Shown piece after piece: positions 7,914-16,138 of a stretch of DNA of 64,000 nucleotides; positions within the stretch are counted from its first letter, which is position 1, and every line of letters begins with the position of its first letter. A program made the position numbers and the translations under genes. This DNA comes from 34-65-8 sp963529855 (GTDB lineage Bacteria > Pseudomonadota > Alphaproteobacteria > Sphingomonadales > Sphingomonadaceae), in NCBI GenBank assembly GCA_963529855.1, contig CAURZK010000005.1, positions 62,001 to 126,000 on the forward strand, given 5' to 3'. The notes below the pieces were generated by a model. It was not told the DNA's origin. It was given only the letters and a program-made list of their open reading frames with translations, and did no database searches.

Positions 7914-9266
7914 ATGCTGCTCGAGAAGATAAAGACCCCCGGTCTCTCCCACCTTTCCTATCTGATCGGTTCGCAGGGCAAGGCAGCGGTCATCGATCCG
8001 CGCCGCGACTGCGAGATATATGTCGAGCGAGCCCGCGCCGAAGGGCTGGAGATCACGCATATCTTCGAAACGCACAGGAATGAGGATCTCATCACGGGAT
8101 CGCCGGTACTGGCCAAAATGACCGGCGCCCGGGTTCTGCACGGTCCAAACCCTGCGGATGAGGTTGTGTTCGCCGACACCGCGCGAGAGGGCGATGTTTT
8201 CGAGATCGGTAAGATCAGGGTCGAAGTGCTCGAAACCCGCGGTCACACCGACGATCATCTCGCCTTCGTCCTTCACGACGACGATTATCCCGAAGGACCG
8301 GTCGGCGTGTTCACCGGCGATGCGCTCTTCGTGGGCGACGTCGGCCGAACCGATTTCTATCCCGAGCGCGCGCGGGAGGTCGCGGGCCTCCTGTACGATT
8401 CATTGCAAAAGATTTGCGCTCTGGGTGACCAGACGATCATCTACCCGGCGCACGGTGCCGGATCGGTTTGCGGGTCCGGAATGGCAGACCGGGAATTCTC
8501 GACAATCGGCCATGAGCGGCGCAACAACCCGCGGCTGCGCATTGCTGACCGCGACGAGTTCATCAAGGCGAAAGTAGCAGAGCATCATTACCAGCCACCC
8601 TACTTTCGGCTAATGGAGCGGCTCAATCTCGAAGGGGCCAATGCCGCGCCGCGAGTCATGCGGCCAAAGCATCTGGGGCTGGATGACCTTGGCGAGAGCG
8701 GCGCCGATCACCTGGTCGATGTACGCGAGCCGCTCGCCTATGCCGCCGGTCATATGCAGGGTGCCGTGTGCCTTCCAGTGGGAATGATACCCGCCTTTGC
8801 CGGGTGGTTCATCAGCGAAGGCGACACGATAGCCCTAATCGCTTCCGAAGAAGACGAGCTCGCTCAAGCTATGGCGCATTTGGTGCGCATTGGTCTCGAT
8901 AATATTGTCGGCGGTTATGTCGGCGTGATCCCAGCCGCCGCACAGGGCAAAGCGATGCAAAGTATTGCCATGATCGACACCGAGGAAGTCGCACGCAGGC
9001 TCGCTGAGGACAGCGAAGATTGGACCTTGCTCGACGTGCGCGCCCTTGACGAACGGCAGCAAGGCAGCATCGATGGATCCGAACATGTCTATGTCGGCGA
9101 GCTCAACACCCGCTGGAAAGAGCTCGATCGCGACCGTCATTACACCTTGATGTGCGCCAGCGGCATGAGGGCGAGCGTAGCAGCGGGCTGGCTCGCAAGC
9201 CAAGGCTTCAAACACCTCGACGTCTATCTGGGCTCCATGGGCGCATGGGCAAACGCGCAGGGCTAA
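7914..9266 (+). CDS. MBL-fold hydrolase with two rhodanese domains (persulfide/sulfur metabolism)
   Basis: 450 residues. Residues 1-205 are a metallo-beta-lactamase fold similar to persulfide dioxygenases: metal ligands include His54 in FETHRNED, His111 in RGHTDDH, Asp136 in FTGDALFVGD and His180 in YPAHGAG. The first motif is THRNED rather than the common THxHxD. Two rhodanese domains follow: the first (about 264-340) has no cysteine at the active loop (IASEEDE), the second (about 355-447) has Cys414 in the loop CASGMRAS and should be active. It probably processes thiol persulfides in the cytoplasm. A broken gene of the same MBL family follows directly, so a second paralogue has been lost. 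Confidence 0.85.
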   Translation: MLLEKIKTPGLSHLSYLIGSQGKAAVIDPRRDCEIYVERARAEGLEITHIFETHRNEDLITGSPVLAKMTGARVLHGPNPADEVVFADTAREGDVFEIGKIRVEVLETRGHTDDHLAFVLHDDDYPEGPVGVFTGDALFVGDVGRTDFYPERAREVAGLLYDSLQKICALGDQTIIYPAHGAGSVCGSGMADREFSTIGHERRNNPRLRIADRDEFIKAKVAEHHYQPPYFRLMERLNLEGANAAPRVMRPKHLGLDDLGESGADHLVDVREPLAYAAGHMQGAVCLPVGMIPAFAGWFISEGDTIALIASEEDELAQAMAHLVRIGLDNIVGGYVGVIPAAAQGKAMQSIAMIDTEEVARRLAEDSEDWTLLDVRALDERQQGSIDGSEHVYVGELNTRWKELDRDRHYTLMCASGMRASVAAGWLASQGFKHLDVYLGSMGAWANAQG

Positions 9267-9307
9267 AAAGCCGGAAAACCTCGAAAATGGCCAACCCGCG
9301 ATCCCTT

Positions 9308-9596
9308 CAGGGCCGTGCGCGAAAGCTGTTTGGCCTACCGGAAGACACGCTGGTCTATCCTGCGCTTGATTGTGCAGGGGGGCGCGTCTCGACGATCATA
9401 CAGGCAGGCAAACGCAACCCCCGCTTGAATGGCGATGTCTCACCTTTTCGAATTCCAGCAGATCAGGGCCGTGCTGGACGTGCCCTACCTTGAAAAAATC
9501 GACGTGGCCGTGCCTACCAATCTGAAATGCGGAAATTGCTCTGAAGATGCTGTCGAGCGACTGCACGAGCTCGGCGGGAAATCACCGCAAGGATAG
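9308..9596 (+). pseudogene. Remnant of an ETHE1-like persulfide dioxygenase (MBL fold), truncated and frameshifted
   Basis: Only the C-terminal part of an ETHE1/Blh-type MBL hydrolase remains. One frame reads LFGLPEDTLVYPALD, then RVSTIIQAGKRNPRL, matching the DTLVYPGHDY and NPRL segments of the family. Near 9433-9438 the similarity continues in another frame with VPYLEKIDVAVPTNLKCG, the family's C-terminal tail, to a TAG at 9594-9596. The expected His of VYPGHDY is absent, and the first two thirds of the protein are missing. The similarity is recognised by eye. Confidence 0.75.
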
Positions 9597-9956
9597 GTTG
9601 GATTGCCTTGGCCGCCGCGGAGCCATGTGCGGGCTATTGCGCGCTATCCGCATTCCCAATCATTTGATCGAACCGGGGAGGCTATCATCAGAACCACATC
9701 GGGATGACAATCGAATTGGAGTCCTTCGGGATTGGGGGGGCTTTTTTGAACCTGTCGCAATTAAGACCGCTTTGTTTTCGCTCGATTCCGAAGATGCTTC
9801 CCCTCGAACATGGCCAAGGCGCATTTGTCTGTAGGACGTTGCGCGCAGAAGATCGTCTGAACCCTCGTTGTCCGGTGGCGCTTTATAGGCCCCCGCAAAG
9901 TTTCGCTATCGCGGTAAAAGGAGCCAATCCGAGTGTCGTTCTCTCAGAACCTCGGA
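9597..9956. other. Gene-free stretch
   Basis: Two short overlapping open frames exist here (up to 95 codons) but show no family signature, hydrophobic segment or ribosome binding site that I would trust. It lies between a broken gene and the end of the MerT-like gene and is probably decayed DNA. Confidence 0.4.
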
Positions 9957-10376
9957 TTACATAAATGCTTCCATGAAAGTTGGCTCGAAATAACCCCAGG
10001 CGGCCGCGATGAAGCTCATCACGGTTGCAACCAGGAGCATAATTATCTGACGGTTCTTGAGCCATTTAACTGCGGCCTGGGAGTGGCAATGACTCGTGTG
10101 CCGATGTTTGCGCAGAACAATGAGCCAACTAGCCGCCACCGCAATCATCGAAAATGCGGTCATTGGCCAATGGAGCGAACCCAGAGGCGCCAAAACACTG
10201 CTCAGGCTCGCACTCAGCCCGGCGGCAACCAGCACCATCGGTAGAATGCAGCAAGAGCAAGCTGCCAAAACAGCAGCCGAACTGCTTATGACGCTCACAA
10301 CGGTCGTCTTGCCGTCGTGCAAAGGTAGTGGTTCGACAGCATGAGTCGGTTTGGCCATCAAGCGACTAGCAACCAC
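9957..10376 (-). CDS. MerT-like mercuric/heavy-metal transport membrane protein
   Basis: 139 residues with three hydrophobic segments. The first carries a vicinal cysteine pair in AACSCCILP (around residues 39-47), the metal-accepting motif of MerT and its relatives; a His-rich loop HRHTSHCHS and the last helix follow. In MerT the pair takes Hg(II) from the periplasm and passes it inward. No merA, merP or merR gene is next to it, so the true ion is unknown, and it may be an orphan left from a larger operon. GTG at 10376 has AGGG seven bases upstream; ATG at 10358 is an alternative start. Confidence 0.65.
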   Translation of the reverse strand: MVASRLMAKPTHAVEPLPLHDGKTTVVSVISSSAAVLAACSCCILPMVLVAAGLSASLSSVLAPLGSLHWPMTAFSMIAVAASWLIVLRKHRHTSHCHSQAAVKWLKNRQIIMLLVATVMSFIAAAWGYFEPTFMEAFM

Positions 10377-10908
10377 GGACGGCCCTTACCCATATGAAGT
10401 CTTCAAATAGGTCTGCCATAGTACTCGTTCGAACAGAGGCTTCACACGCGAGGGTTCATTGTATTTCGCCGATGTGGCATAGCCCTCCACCAATTGAAGG
10501 TCGAGGTCAATTGCGTCACACTGGCAGCTCCTCAAGCCCGTCACGCAGCTGAGGTGTCCAAGCTCGGCGGACACCGCAGTCCTTTGGCCAAAATAGCTGC
10601 GCTCAATACCTATCGTACCAGAAAGACGGAACCCCGCGCCCAGGGTTGGGTCAAGCGCGGGGTTCCTGAACGGCCCCGGGACACCTGCGACCCGCAGGGC
10701 TCAGGGGGAGGCGGGGCCGCCATTCGATTAACGAGGAAGAACCGACCGGGACCGGATTTGGTTTTACCGTACACCTAGTCGCTTACGCTTCTTGCCAATC
10801 TACATCCAACAGAGAGATCCACTCGTAGATGTGGCGACGCGCTCAAAACGTAGTATGAGCATGCTACATTCTCGCCGACACTCAATCGCTGGCAACCTGC
10901 TCGCTCAA
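10377..10908. other. Gene-free stretch with a strong hairpin
   Basis: No gene supported. A 62-codon frame at 10386-10574 (minus) and a 94-codon frame at 10494-10778 (plus) overlap and have no recognised motif. The stretch from about 10620 is noticeably richer in G+C than its flanks and contains the hairpin listed separately. Confidence 0.4.
10628..10666. repeat. Perfect 12-bp inverted repeat (hairpin)
   Basis: GGAACCCCGCGC at 10628-10639 pairs perfectly with GCGCGGGGTTCC at 10655-10666 around a 15-base loop. No T-run follows on either strand, so it is not a standard terminator. It could be a recombination site, the end of a lost element or a structured RNA. Confidence 0.6.
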
Positions 10909-11571
10909 TTAGTCGATCGGTTCTGGAATCACGCGCAGATACGGTTTCTTCTCGTCCCAGCCAGCAGGATATTTTGCTTTCGCATCTTCGTCCGACAAGG
11001 AAGGCGGAATGATCACATCATCACCCTTCTGCCAATTAACCGGTGTCGCTACACCCTTGCGTTCGGTGAGTTGCACCGAATCCAGCAGCCGGAGCACTTC
11101 ATCGAAATTCCGCCCGCTGCTCATCGGATAAAGCAGCATGGCGCGAATTTTCTTGTCTGGCCCGATGATATAGACAGCGCGGACGGTGGCGTTATCGGCT
11201 GCGGTTCGCCTCTCCGCATTACCCGCTTCGTCGGCCGGCAGCATATTATAAAGCTTGGCGACCTGAAGGTCGCTGTCGCCGACCACGGGATAGTCGACCT
11301 TATTTCCACTCACCTCCTCGATATCGGGAAGCCAATCGCGATTATCCTGGCTGCTGTCGACCGAAAGGCCAATAATCTTGGTGTCGCGTTTGGCAAATTC
11401 CTCGCCAAGCCCGGCCATATAACCAAGCTCGGTCGTGCAAACCGGTGTAAATGCCTTGGGATGGGAAAAGAGGATTGCCCAGCTGTCACCCATCCAATCA
11501 TGGAAATGAATGCTGCCTTGTGTGGTCTGAGCTGTGAAATTGGGGGCTGTCGAGCCAATGGAAAGGGTCAT
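10909..11571 (-). CDS. 1-Cys (Prx6-type) peroxiredoxin
   Basis: 220 residues, the usual length for the AhpC/TSA subgroup with the extra 1-cysPrx C-terminal domain. The peroxidatic cysteine is in KAFTPVCTTEL, with Thr44-type and Arg residues (RAVYIIGPDKKIRA) expected for the active site; no resolving cysteine is found in the C-terminal part. It reduces hydrogen and alkyl peroxides in the cytoplasm. The start is the ATG at 11571, because AGGAG lies seven bases upstream; a longer frame to 11604 lacks such a site. It is a lone gene, plausibly helping against metal-driven oxidative stress. Confidence 0.9.
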   Translation of the reverse strand: MTLSIGSTAPNFTAQTTQGSIHFHDWMGDSWAILFSHPKAFTPVCTTELGYMAGLGEEFAKRDTKIIGLSVDSSQDNRDWLPDIEEVSGNKVDYPVVGDSDLQVAKLYNMLPADEAGNAERRTAADNATVRAVYIIGPDKKIRAMLLYPMSSGRNFDEVLRLLDSVQLTERKGVATPVNWQKGDDVIIPPSLSDEDAKAKYPAGWDEKKPYLRVIPEPID

Positions 11572-11706
11572 GTAAATACTCCTACTTATCTTGTGGGAAC
11601 TCAAGGCGCATTTCTAGCCATGCTCTGAGAAAAATGCGGGTTCGACTTCGGCTTGACCTTGGTCCTCAAGGATGAACGCCAGAGCCGCTTTGCTCGGGTC
11701 AATCGG

Positions 11707-14271
11707 TCATACGACAAACCGATCCCAGCCCGCATAATGCTCACCGCTTCGCTTACCGCGAGGCAGGCTCAGTCCGATCAAGAGCAGTCCGACCCCAACC
11801 GAGGCCACCGTTCCGGCAGCCGAAGCCCCTGCAAGCATGAAGGGCGCTGCGACCAGCCAGGCACCGAATGCAGCGTTGATGAAGCGCAAGGCGCGCGCGA
11901 CTTCCGCGGTCGCGATGATTGCCACCGTAATCACCAAAGCACCCACCACGTGATCGCTGTTGGCCATCGCCCCCTCGCTGCCAAGCGTTATCCTTGTCAG
12001 CATCAGCCACGCTCCCAGAGCCGTGCTGGCCACCAGGGTCCACGGGAAGGTCACGCCGCGCACCGTGTTCGTCCAGATCGAACGCGCGTCGGTCATATAG
12101 TCGGTATCGTCGATTTCACCGTTTGACACTGCGCCGCCCTTGAAGAAGGTACGAACGAGTGACTTGCCTTCCTTTTTCGACCAGTAGAGATACTGTCCCA
12201 TGGCGATGACTTCATCGAGCGAGAACGGGATCATGATGAGCATCGCAAGCGCAGCAATCAGAGCCGGCGTACTCCACGTCCCGATCATTATCGGCTGAAT
12301 GATCACGAAATAGATACTGACCACACCGAGCGGAATGACCAGAATGCCGAAGAAGGTAACCATCCACGGCATCGTGCGCCAGCGCGTGCGGGTTCCCATG
12401 ACCGCCATTAGGATCTCGAGCACATAGCTGACCGCCCCTAGTCCGGCATCCGGGATCGGCCACGCCTTGGATACATCCGACGTGATGATTTCCTCGGTGC
12501 CGTTCTTGGGATCGCCAAGCGATCCGGAGAAAAACGGCTCCCACGCCACATCGATATGGCCAAGCTGGTAGGAGGTAAGCATGCGCGATATCAGAAGGCC
12601 GATGATGCCCATCGCCACGATCGGGAATCGCTGGGCATCGGTCGAGGGACTGTAGGTCCACCCGGGCGGGATGGACTTCTTGTCCATCATCCCTTCCATG
12701 CTCATGCCGGGCATCATTGGCACCAGCACCGAGAATGCGATCGCCAATGTACCAACCAGGAGATTGGTCAGATATTGGGCCGCGCTCGGACTCCAGAAGA
12801 ACAAGGGCGCGAAAAGCAGCCAGATGCCGACAAAGGCCGTCGCCCACTGCCCCAACCAGGCGGTGCGCTTCGAAAGCGACATCGCGCCGAAGATCATCAA
12901 TGCGATCCCGCTCAGCATATCGCTTAGGGCAAGAGCATTGGCCCGCCATTCGATCGACGGCAAACCCCGCTCGAGAGTGACCGCTACGACCGAAGCACGC
13001 GCAGTATCGGCGGATACGACGTCATAAACACCAGGACTTGCAGCAAGCCACAGGCCAAGCCCGATGACAGCAAACTGCGTCCAACGGGTACCGCGCTGGG
13101 GGCCGTCCATGTCGTGCATGTTGCCGTCCATCTGGTGCCCATCATGAGCCATGTCGGTGTCATGCGATGGTAGTCGCGCCGGTTCGGTCTTCGCTGCATC
13201 CGAACTCTTTGGATGCCAGGCCACGCGGGACGTGTTCAGCTTGTTCGTTTCGTACCAGTCCTGCGGGTCGGCTTGCAACGCGTCGATGATGGTCGGAAGC
13301 GTTTCGCGGAGCGAGTGCTCTGGCTCCCACCCCAGCAGTTTCCGGGCGCGGGAGATATCGAGAATGTAGTGAGCGTTTGCGTCATCGACCATCCATTGCT
13401 TGACGAATCCGTCATGACCGAGGACTTCTTCCTCGATCCACGTGCCCAGTTTCGCCACGCTTTTTGGAATGCGCACTGTCGTCCATTCCTCGCCGTGGAT
13501 CTGGCAATGAACGATGTCTTGAATCTCGGCGTATCCAAGCGTTTCGGGCTCTCCGACAAGTATCGGCATCTCGCCCTCGAGGTCAGTGCGATGAGCGATA
13601 GTCTGCTCGACCGCCTTGGTCAGATCGTCAAGATGCAGTGCCGACTGCGCAGCGCAAAGCATCCCCGGATACAGATGCGCCGACACGCGATGCTCATAGA
13701 CACCGGCAATCTGTTCGGCGAGAAAGGCGGAGTGCCCCTCGTCGTCGTAAACCCCCGCAAATCGCAGGAATACAACCGGAATGTCGCCACGGTTCTCGCG
13801 CAGTACCTGTTCCGCATCGGCCTTCGATTGAGGGTAAGGCCAGGTCGGTCCAAGTGGACTGGATTCGTCGATACGCTCGTCGGGCAGCTGTTTGGGCTCG
13901 TGAACAAGCATGGAGCTTGCATAGATGAACTGTTCGATGTCGAAGGCCTGCAGCGCCGTGATCAGGCGGCGTGAACCCTCGACGTTGACCTTCTCGTAGA
14001 GAGGATTGGACTCACCAGTAATGTCGAAATAAGCGGCGAGGTGAATGCAAGCGGCAATTTCAGATCCAAAGTCGCTCCTGACCTGTTCGAGAGCAGTCGC
14101 AACAGACGCATCATCGCCGAGATCCATGCGATAGGACGCGGCGAGATCGGGATCGTCCTTCGCCGGAGAGCGGTCGAGACCGATCACGCGATAGGTGCGG
14201 CCGAGCCGCTTCGTGAGCGCGCGACCGATAAATCCGCTCGCGCCCGTGATCAGAATGATTTGCTTGTCCAT
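11707..14271 (-). CDS. Fusion of an NAD-dependent epimerase and a multi-span SPW-repeat membrane domain
   Basis: 854 residues in two parts. Residues 1 to about 345 form an extended SDR (epimerase/dehydratase): Rossmann motif TGASGFIG at 9-16 and catalytic pair Tyr146/Lys150 in YPQSK. A linker rich in Asp, His and Met (DTDMAHDGHQMDGNMHDMDG, near 373-392) follows, which could bind metal. The remaining 450 residues are a polytopic membrane domain with about 10 helices and SPW-repeat features (WSPSAAQYLTNLLVG; ALSDMLSGIALMIFG). The enzyme part would sit in the cytoplasm, tethered to the membrane; substrate unknown. GAGG lies eight bases before the ATG. It is followed, upstream in sequence, by the CBS gene on the same strand and may share its CueR-type promoter. 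Confidence 0.75.
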   Translation of the reverse strand: MDKQIILITGASGFIGRALTKRLGRTYRVIGLDRSPAKDDPDLAASYRMDLGDDASVATALEQVRSDFGSEIAACIHLAAYFDITGESNPLYEKVNVEGSRRLITALQAFDIEQFIYASSMLVHEPKQLPDERIDESSPLGPTWPYPQSKADAEQVLRENRGDIPVVFLRFAGVYDDEGHSAFLAEQIAGVYEHRVSAHLYPGMLCAAQSALHLDDLTKAVEQTIAHRTDLEGEMPILVGEPETLGYAEIQDIVHCQIHGEEWTTVRIPKSVAKLGTWIEEEVLGHDGFVKQWMVDDANAHYILDISRARKLLGWEPEHSLRETLPTIIDALQADPQDWYETNKLNTSRVAWHPKSSDAAKTEPARLPSHDTDMAHDGHQMDGNMHDMDGPQRGTRWTQFAVIGLGLWLAASPGVYDVVSADTARASVVAVTLERGLPSIEWRANALALSDMLSGIALMIFGAMSLSKRTAWLGQWATAFVGIWLLFAPLFFWSPSAAQYLTNLLVGTLAIAFSVLVPMMPGMSMEGMMDKKSIPPGWTYSPSTDAQRFPIVAMGIIGLLISRMLTSYQLGHIDVAWEPFFSGSLGDPKNGTEEIITSDVSKAWPIPDAGLGAVSYVLEILMAVMGTRTRWRTMPWMVTFFGILVIPLGVVSIYFVIIQPIMIGTWSTPALIAALAMLIMIPFSLDEVIAMGQYLYWSKKEGKSLVRTFFKGGAVSNGEIDDTDYMTDARSIWTNTVRGVTFPWTLVASTALGAWLMLTRITLGSEGAMANSDHVVGALVITVAIIATAEVARALRFINAAFGAWLVAAPFMLAGASAAGTVASVGVGLLLIGLSLPRGKRSGEHYAGWDRFVV

Positions 14272-14365
14272 TCAGAAAGCCTCGATGCCGTTTTTGAGTT
14301 ATCTCCACTTGGTTACGCAGCGGATGGCAGCCACCCCTCAAGGGACGGCTGCCAATTCCTGTCGC

Positions 14366-14821
14366 TTAGCAGCAACCCGAAGACTTTTCGTCCGCGCGCG
14401 CTCGTGAGATTTCCTGAACGAGTTCGGCTGTCTTCGCATCCCTACCGGTTCGGGCGATGTCGGCCTGGGACACCATACCGCAGCATTTTCCGTCATCGTC
14501 GATAACCGGTACGCGGCGTACCTGGCTGTTCTCCATCGAGGTCAGGCAGTCCTCGAGCGAGGTATCGGGGGTGACACTCACGACGGACCGGGTCATAACC
14601 TCTTCGATCCGCGTTTCTGCCGGCATGCCCTCTGCAACCGCGCGGCAGCACACGTCGCGATCTGTGATTACACCGACAAGACCGCCGTCGTCGTCGACGA
14701 CCGGGATTTCACCGCAGTCATGTTCGACCATCAGCTTTGCTGCCTCCTGAAGGTTTTCATCTTTCTTGCAGCAAGCTGGATCGCTGGTCATGATTTCGCT
14801 GATCTTCAAGTCTCTCTCCAT
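14366..14821 (-). CDS. CBS-domain pair protein with four Cys-Cys pairs
   Basis: 151 residues. Two CBS motifs form one Bateman module (EIMTSDP near residue 8, EVMTRSVVSV near 75), usually a sensor for adenine nucleotides. Unusually, four vicinal cysteine pairs occur: DPACCKK, DVCCRAV, GKCCGMV and the C-terminal SSGCC. Such pairs suggest soft-metal binding, in keeping with the CueR-type promoter (14904-14934) that reads into this gene. The ATG at 14821 is chosen since a longer frame beginning TTG at 14872 has no better ribosome binding site; neither start has a strong one. It is upstream of the epimerase fusion gene on the same strand with a gap of about 95 bases. Confidence 0.8.
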   Translation of the reverse strand: MERDLKISEIMTSDPACCKKDENLQEAAKLMVEHDCGEIPVVDDDGGLVGVITDRDVCCRAVAEGMPAETRIEEVMTRSVVSVTPDTSLEDCLTSMENSQVRRVPVIDDDGKCCGMVSQADIARTGRDAKTAELVQEISRARADEKSSGCC

Positions 14822-14903
14822 TATGTTTGGCGTTGTGTCCGACACCGAGAAATCTTCGGGCGTGCGCCTCAAGAAGAATTTCCTGTCGAATCATCAGGTC
14901 GCA

Positions 14904-14934
14904 AACCTAGTGTTTGCCATCGTTGGAAGGTCAA
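14904..14934 (-). promoter_or_regulatory. CueR-type promoter reading towards the CBS-protein gene
   Basis: On the minus strand -35 TTGACC (plus 14929-14934) and -10 TAGGTT (14904-14909) are separated by 19 bases, the over-long spacing typical of MerR-family control. The spacer begins TTCCAACGATGG, the left half of the dyad seen at the copper oxidase promoter; the right half is degenerate. Confidence 0.75.
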
Positions 14935-15063
14935 GGGGTGGTCTGAGCCGATTAGAACGCTGTGCGCCGGGCGAACTTCTTTCTTCTATTAGATAATCAA
15001 CCCCGGAATGGAGTGGTGTTGCCACGCCGCAGGCTATTCTTTTGCGGTCGATGAAAGCCGCGC

Positions 15064-15094
15064 TTGACCTTCCAACGATGAGAAGGCGCATATT
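15064..15094 (+). promoter_or_regulatory. CueR-type promoter of the ICMT-like gene
   Basis: -35 TTGACC at 15064-15069, a 19-base spacer containing the dyad CCTTCCAACGATGAGAAGG, and -10 CATATT at 15089-15094. The dyad differs from the one at 16068 in only a few bases. Confidence 0.8.
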
Positions 15095-15250
15095 ACCCTC
15101 GAAGCTTTGTTGGCGGATGATCACGGATTGCCTGCTCTTGCCCGTTCCATCGAACGCAAATTCGTAGCGACGACTGATCGGTCGGTAAGACGGCCATCTG
15201 GCGAACGGCGGGCGAGGCTTACTAGAATCGAAGACAGGAGAGAATGACCG

Positions 15251-15883
15251 ATGGCCTGGGGTATCGCCGCAGTGATGATCGTGATCGTGTCGTGGATCTT
15301 TTACCGGTATTTCGCGACAACCGGCTGGCGGGAATGGACTGGCGCAGGGCTCGTCCAAGCCTTCATAATCGCTCTTTATGCTGAAATGTTCGGCTTCCCT
15401 TTGACCGTATACCTTCTCATACGATCGTTCGGGATTGATCGGGAATATGTCAGCGCCAATCTGTGGTCTACACTCGTGGGTCTGGGCGAAACCGGGATGT
15501 TTGTCTCGATGCTGATAGGCTACTCGCTAGCCTTCATCGGCGTGGGAATGTTCATTCACGGATGGCGCGCGGTCTATAGGGCGCGTCACGACGAACGGCT
15601 TGTCACCGATGGACTATATCGTTTCGTACGGCACCCGCAGTATACCGGGTTGTTTCTCGCCCTGTTCGGAGAAGGCGTCATTCATTGGCCGACAATCTTT
15701 TCGGTCGTTCTCTTCCCGGTCATCGTGCTCGCCTACTATCTTCTCGCGCGCAAGGAAGAACGCGGCATGATCCGTAAATTTGGCGACGAGTATCGCGCTT
15801 ATATGCGCAAGGTTCCAATGCTGCTGCCACGCCCCCGTCGTTGGAAAGAGCTGGCCAAGAAATCGCAGCAGCCAAGAAGCTAA
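15251..15883 (+). CDS. Isoprenylcysteine carboxyl methyltransferase (ICMT)-like membrane protein
   Basis: 210 residues with about five membrane helices and the C-terminal PEMT/ICMT signature: GLYRFVRHPQYTGLFL around residue 123, then EERGMIRKFGDEYRAYMRKVP. These are the SAM-binding RHPxY and ExxL/EY motifs of membrane methyltransferases. Bacteria lack prenylated CaaX proteins, so the substrate is unknown; a lipid or a small molecule is more likely. A promoter with a CueR-type dyad and 19-base spacer lies upstream, tying it to copper response. The ATG follows the purine-rich AGGAGAG at the correct distance. Confidence 0.8.
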   Translation: MAWGIAAVMIVIVSWIFYRYFATTGWREWTGAGLVQAFIIALYAEMFGFPLTVYLLIRSFGIDREYVSANLWSTLVGLGETGMFVSMLIGYSLAFIGVGMFIHGWRAVYRARHDERLVTDGLYRFVRHPQYTGLFLALFGEGVIHWPTIFSVVLFPVIVLAYYLLARKEERGMIRKFGDEYRAYMRKVPMLLPRPRRWKELAKKSQQPRS

Positions 15884-16067
15884 CAGGACCTGGACCGAGC
15901 GCCAACTCTGAATACCCATATCAAGAGAAACGGCGCTGGACCCGGCGAACGTTAGGCGTGAAATTTCGGGGTGGAGGATAATTGTCCTGCACCTGCCTGC
16001 GCGTCCTTCATACAGAGAAGTTTAGGGGTCTTCCGTGCCTTTAACGGCTGATGTCTAATGGGCCGTC

Positions 16068-16098
16068 TTGACCTTCCCATGATGGGAAGGACTACATT
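16068..16098 (+). promoter_or_regulatory. CueR-type promoter of the multicopper oxidase gene
   Basis: -35 TTGACC at 16068-16073, 19-base spacer, -10 TACATT at 16093-16098. The spacer and -35 hold a near-perfect dyad, CCTTCCCATGATGGGAAGG (16072-16090). It is the strongest site in the window and excludes the ATG at 16058 as translation start. Confidence 0.88.
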
Positions 16099-16138
16099 GT
16101 GGGTCGAACCTAAATCTGCCGCTGCGGAGATGCTCTCT

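Larger units (their letters stand above)
14822..15250. other. Divergent promoter region between the CBS gene and the methyltransferase gene
   Basis: No gene. It carries two oppositely oriented MerR-family promoters, listed separately. About 155 bases of leader separate the plus-strand promoter from its gene; nothing recognisable, such as a riboswitch, was seen there. Confidence 0.6.

Noticed and set aside
9704..9964. 86-codon frame on the plus strand
   Set aside because: No motif, no ribosome binding site, and it overlaps the end of the MerT-like gene.
10792..11628. 278-codon frame on the plus strand
   Set aside because: It is antisense to the peroxiredoxin, which has clear motifs and a ribosome binding site.
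16058..16138. Upstream start for the multicopper oxidase (ATG at 16058)
   Set aside because: This codon lies before the -35 box of the CueR-type promoter, so it is not in the message.
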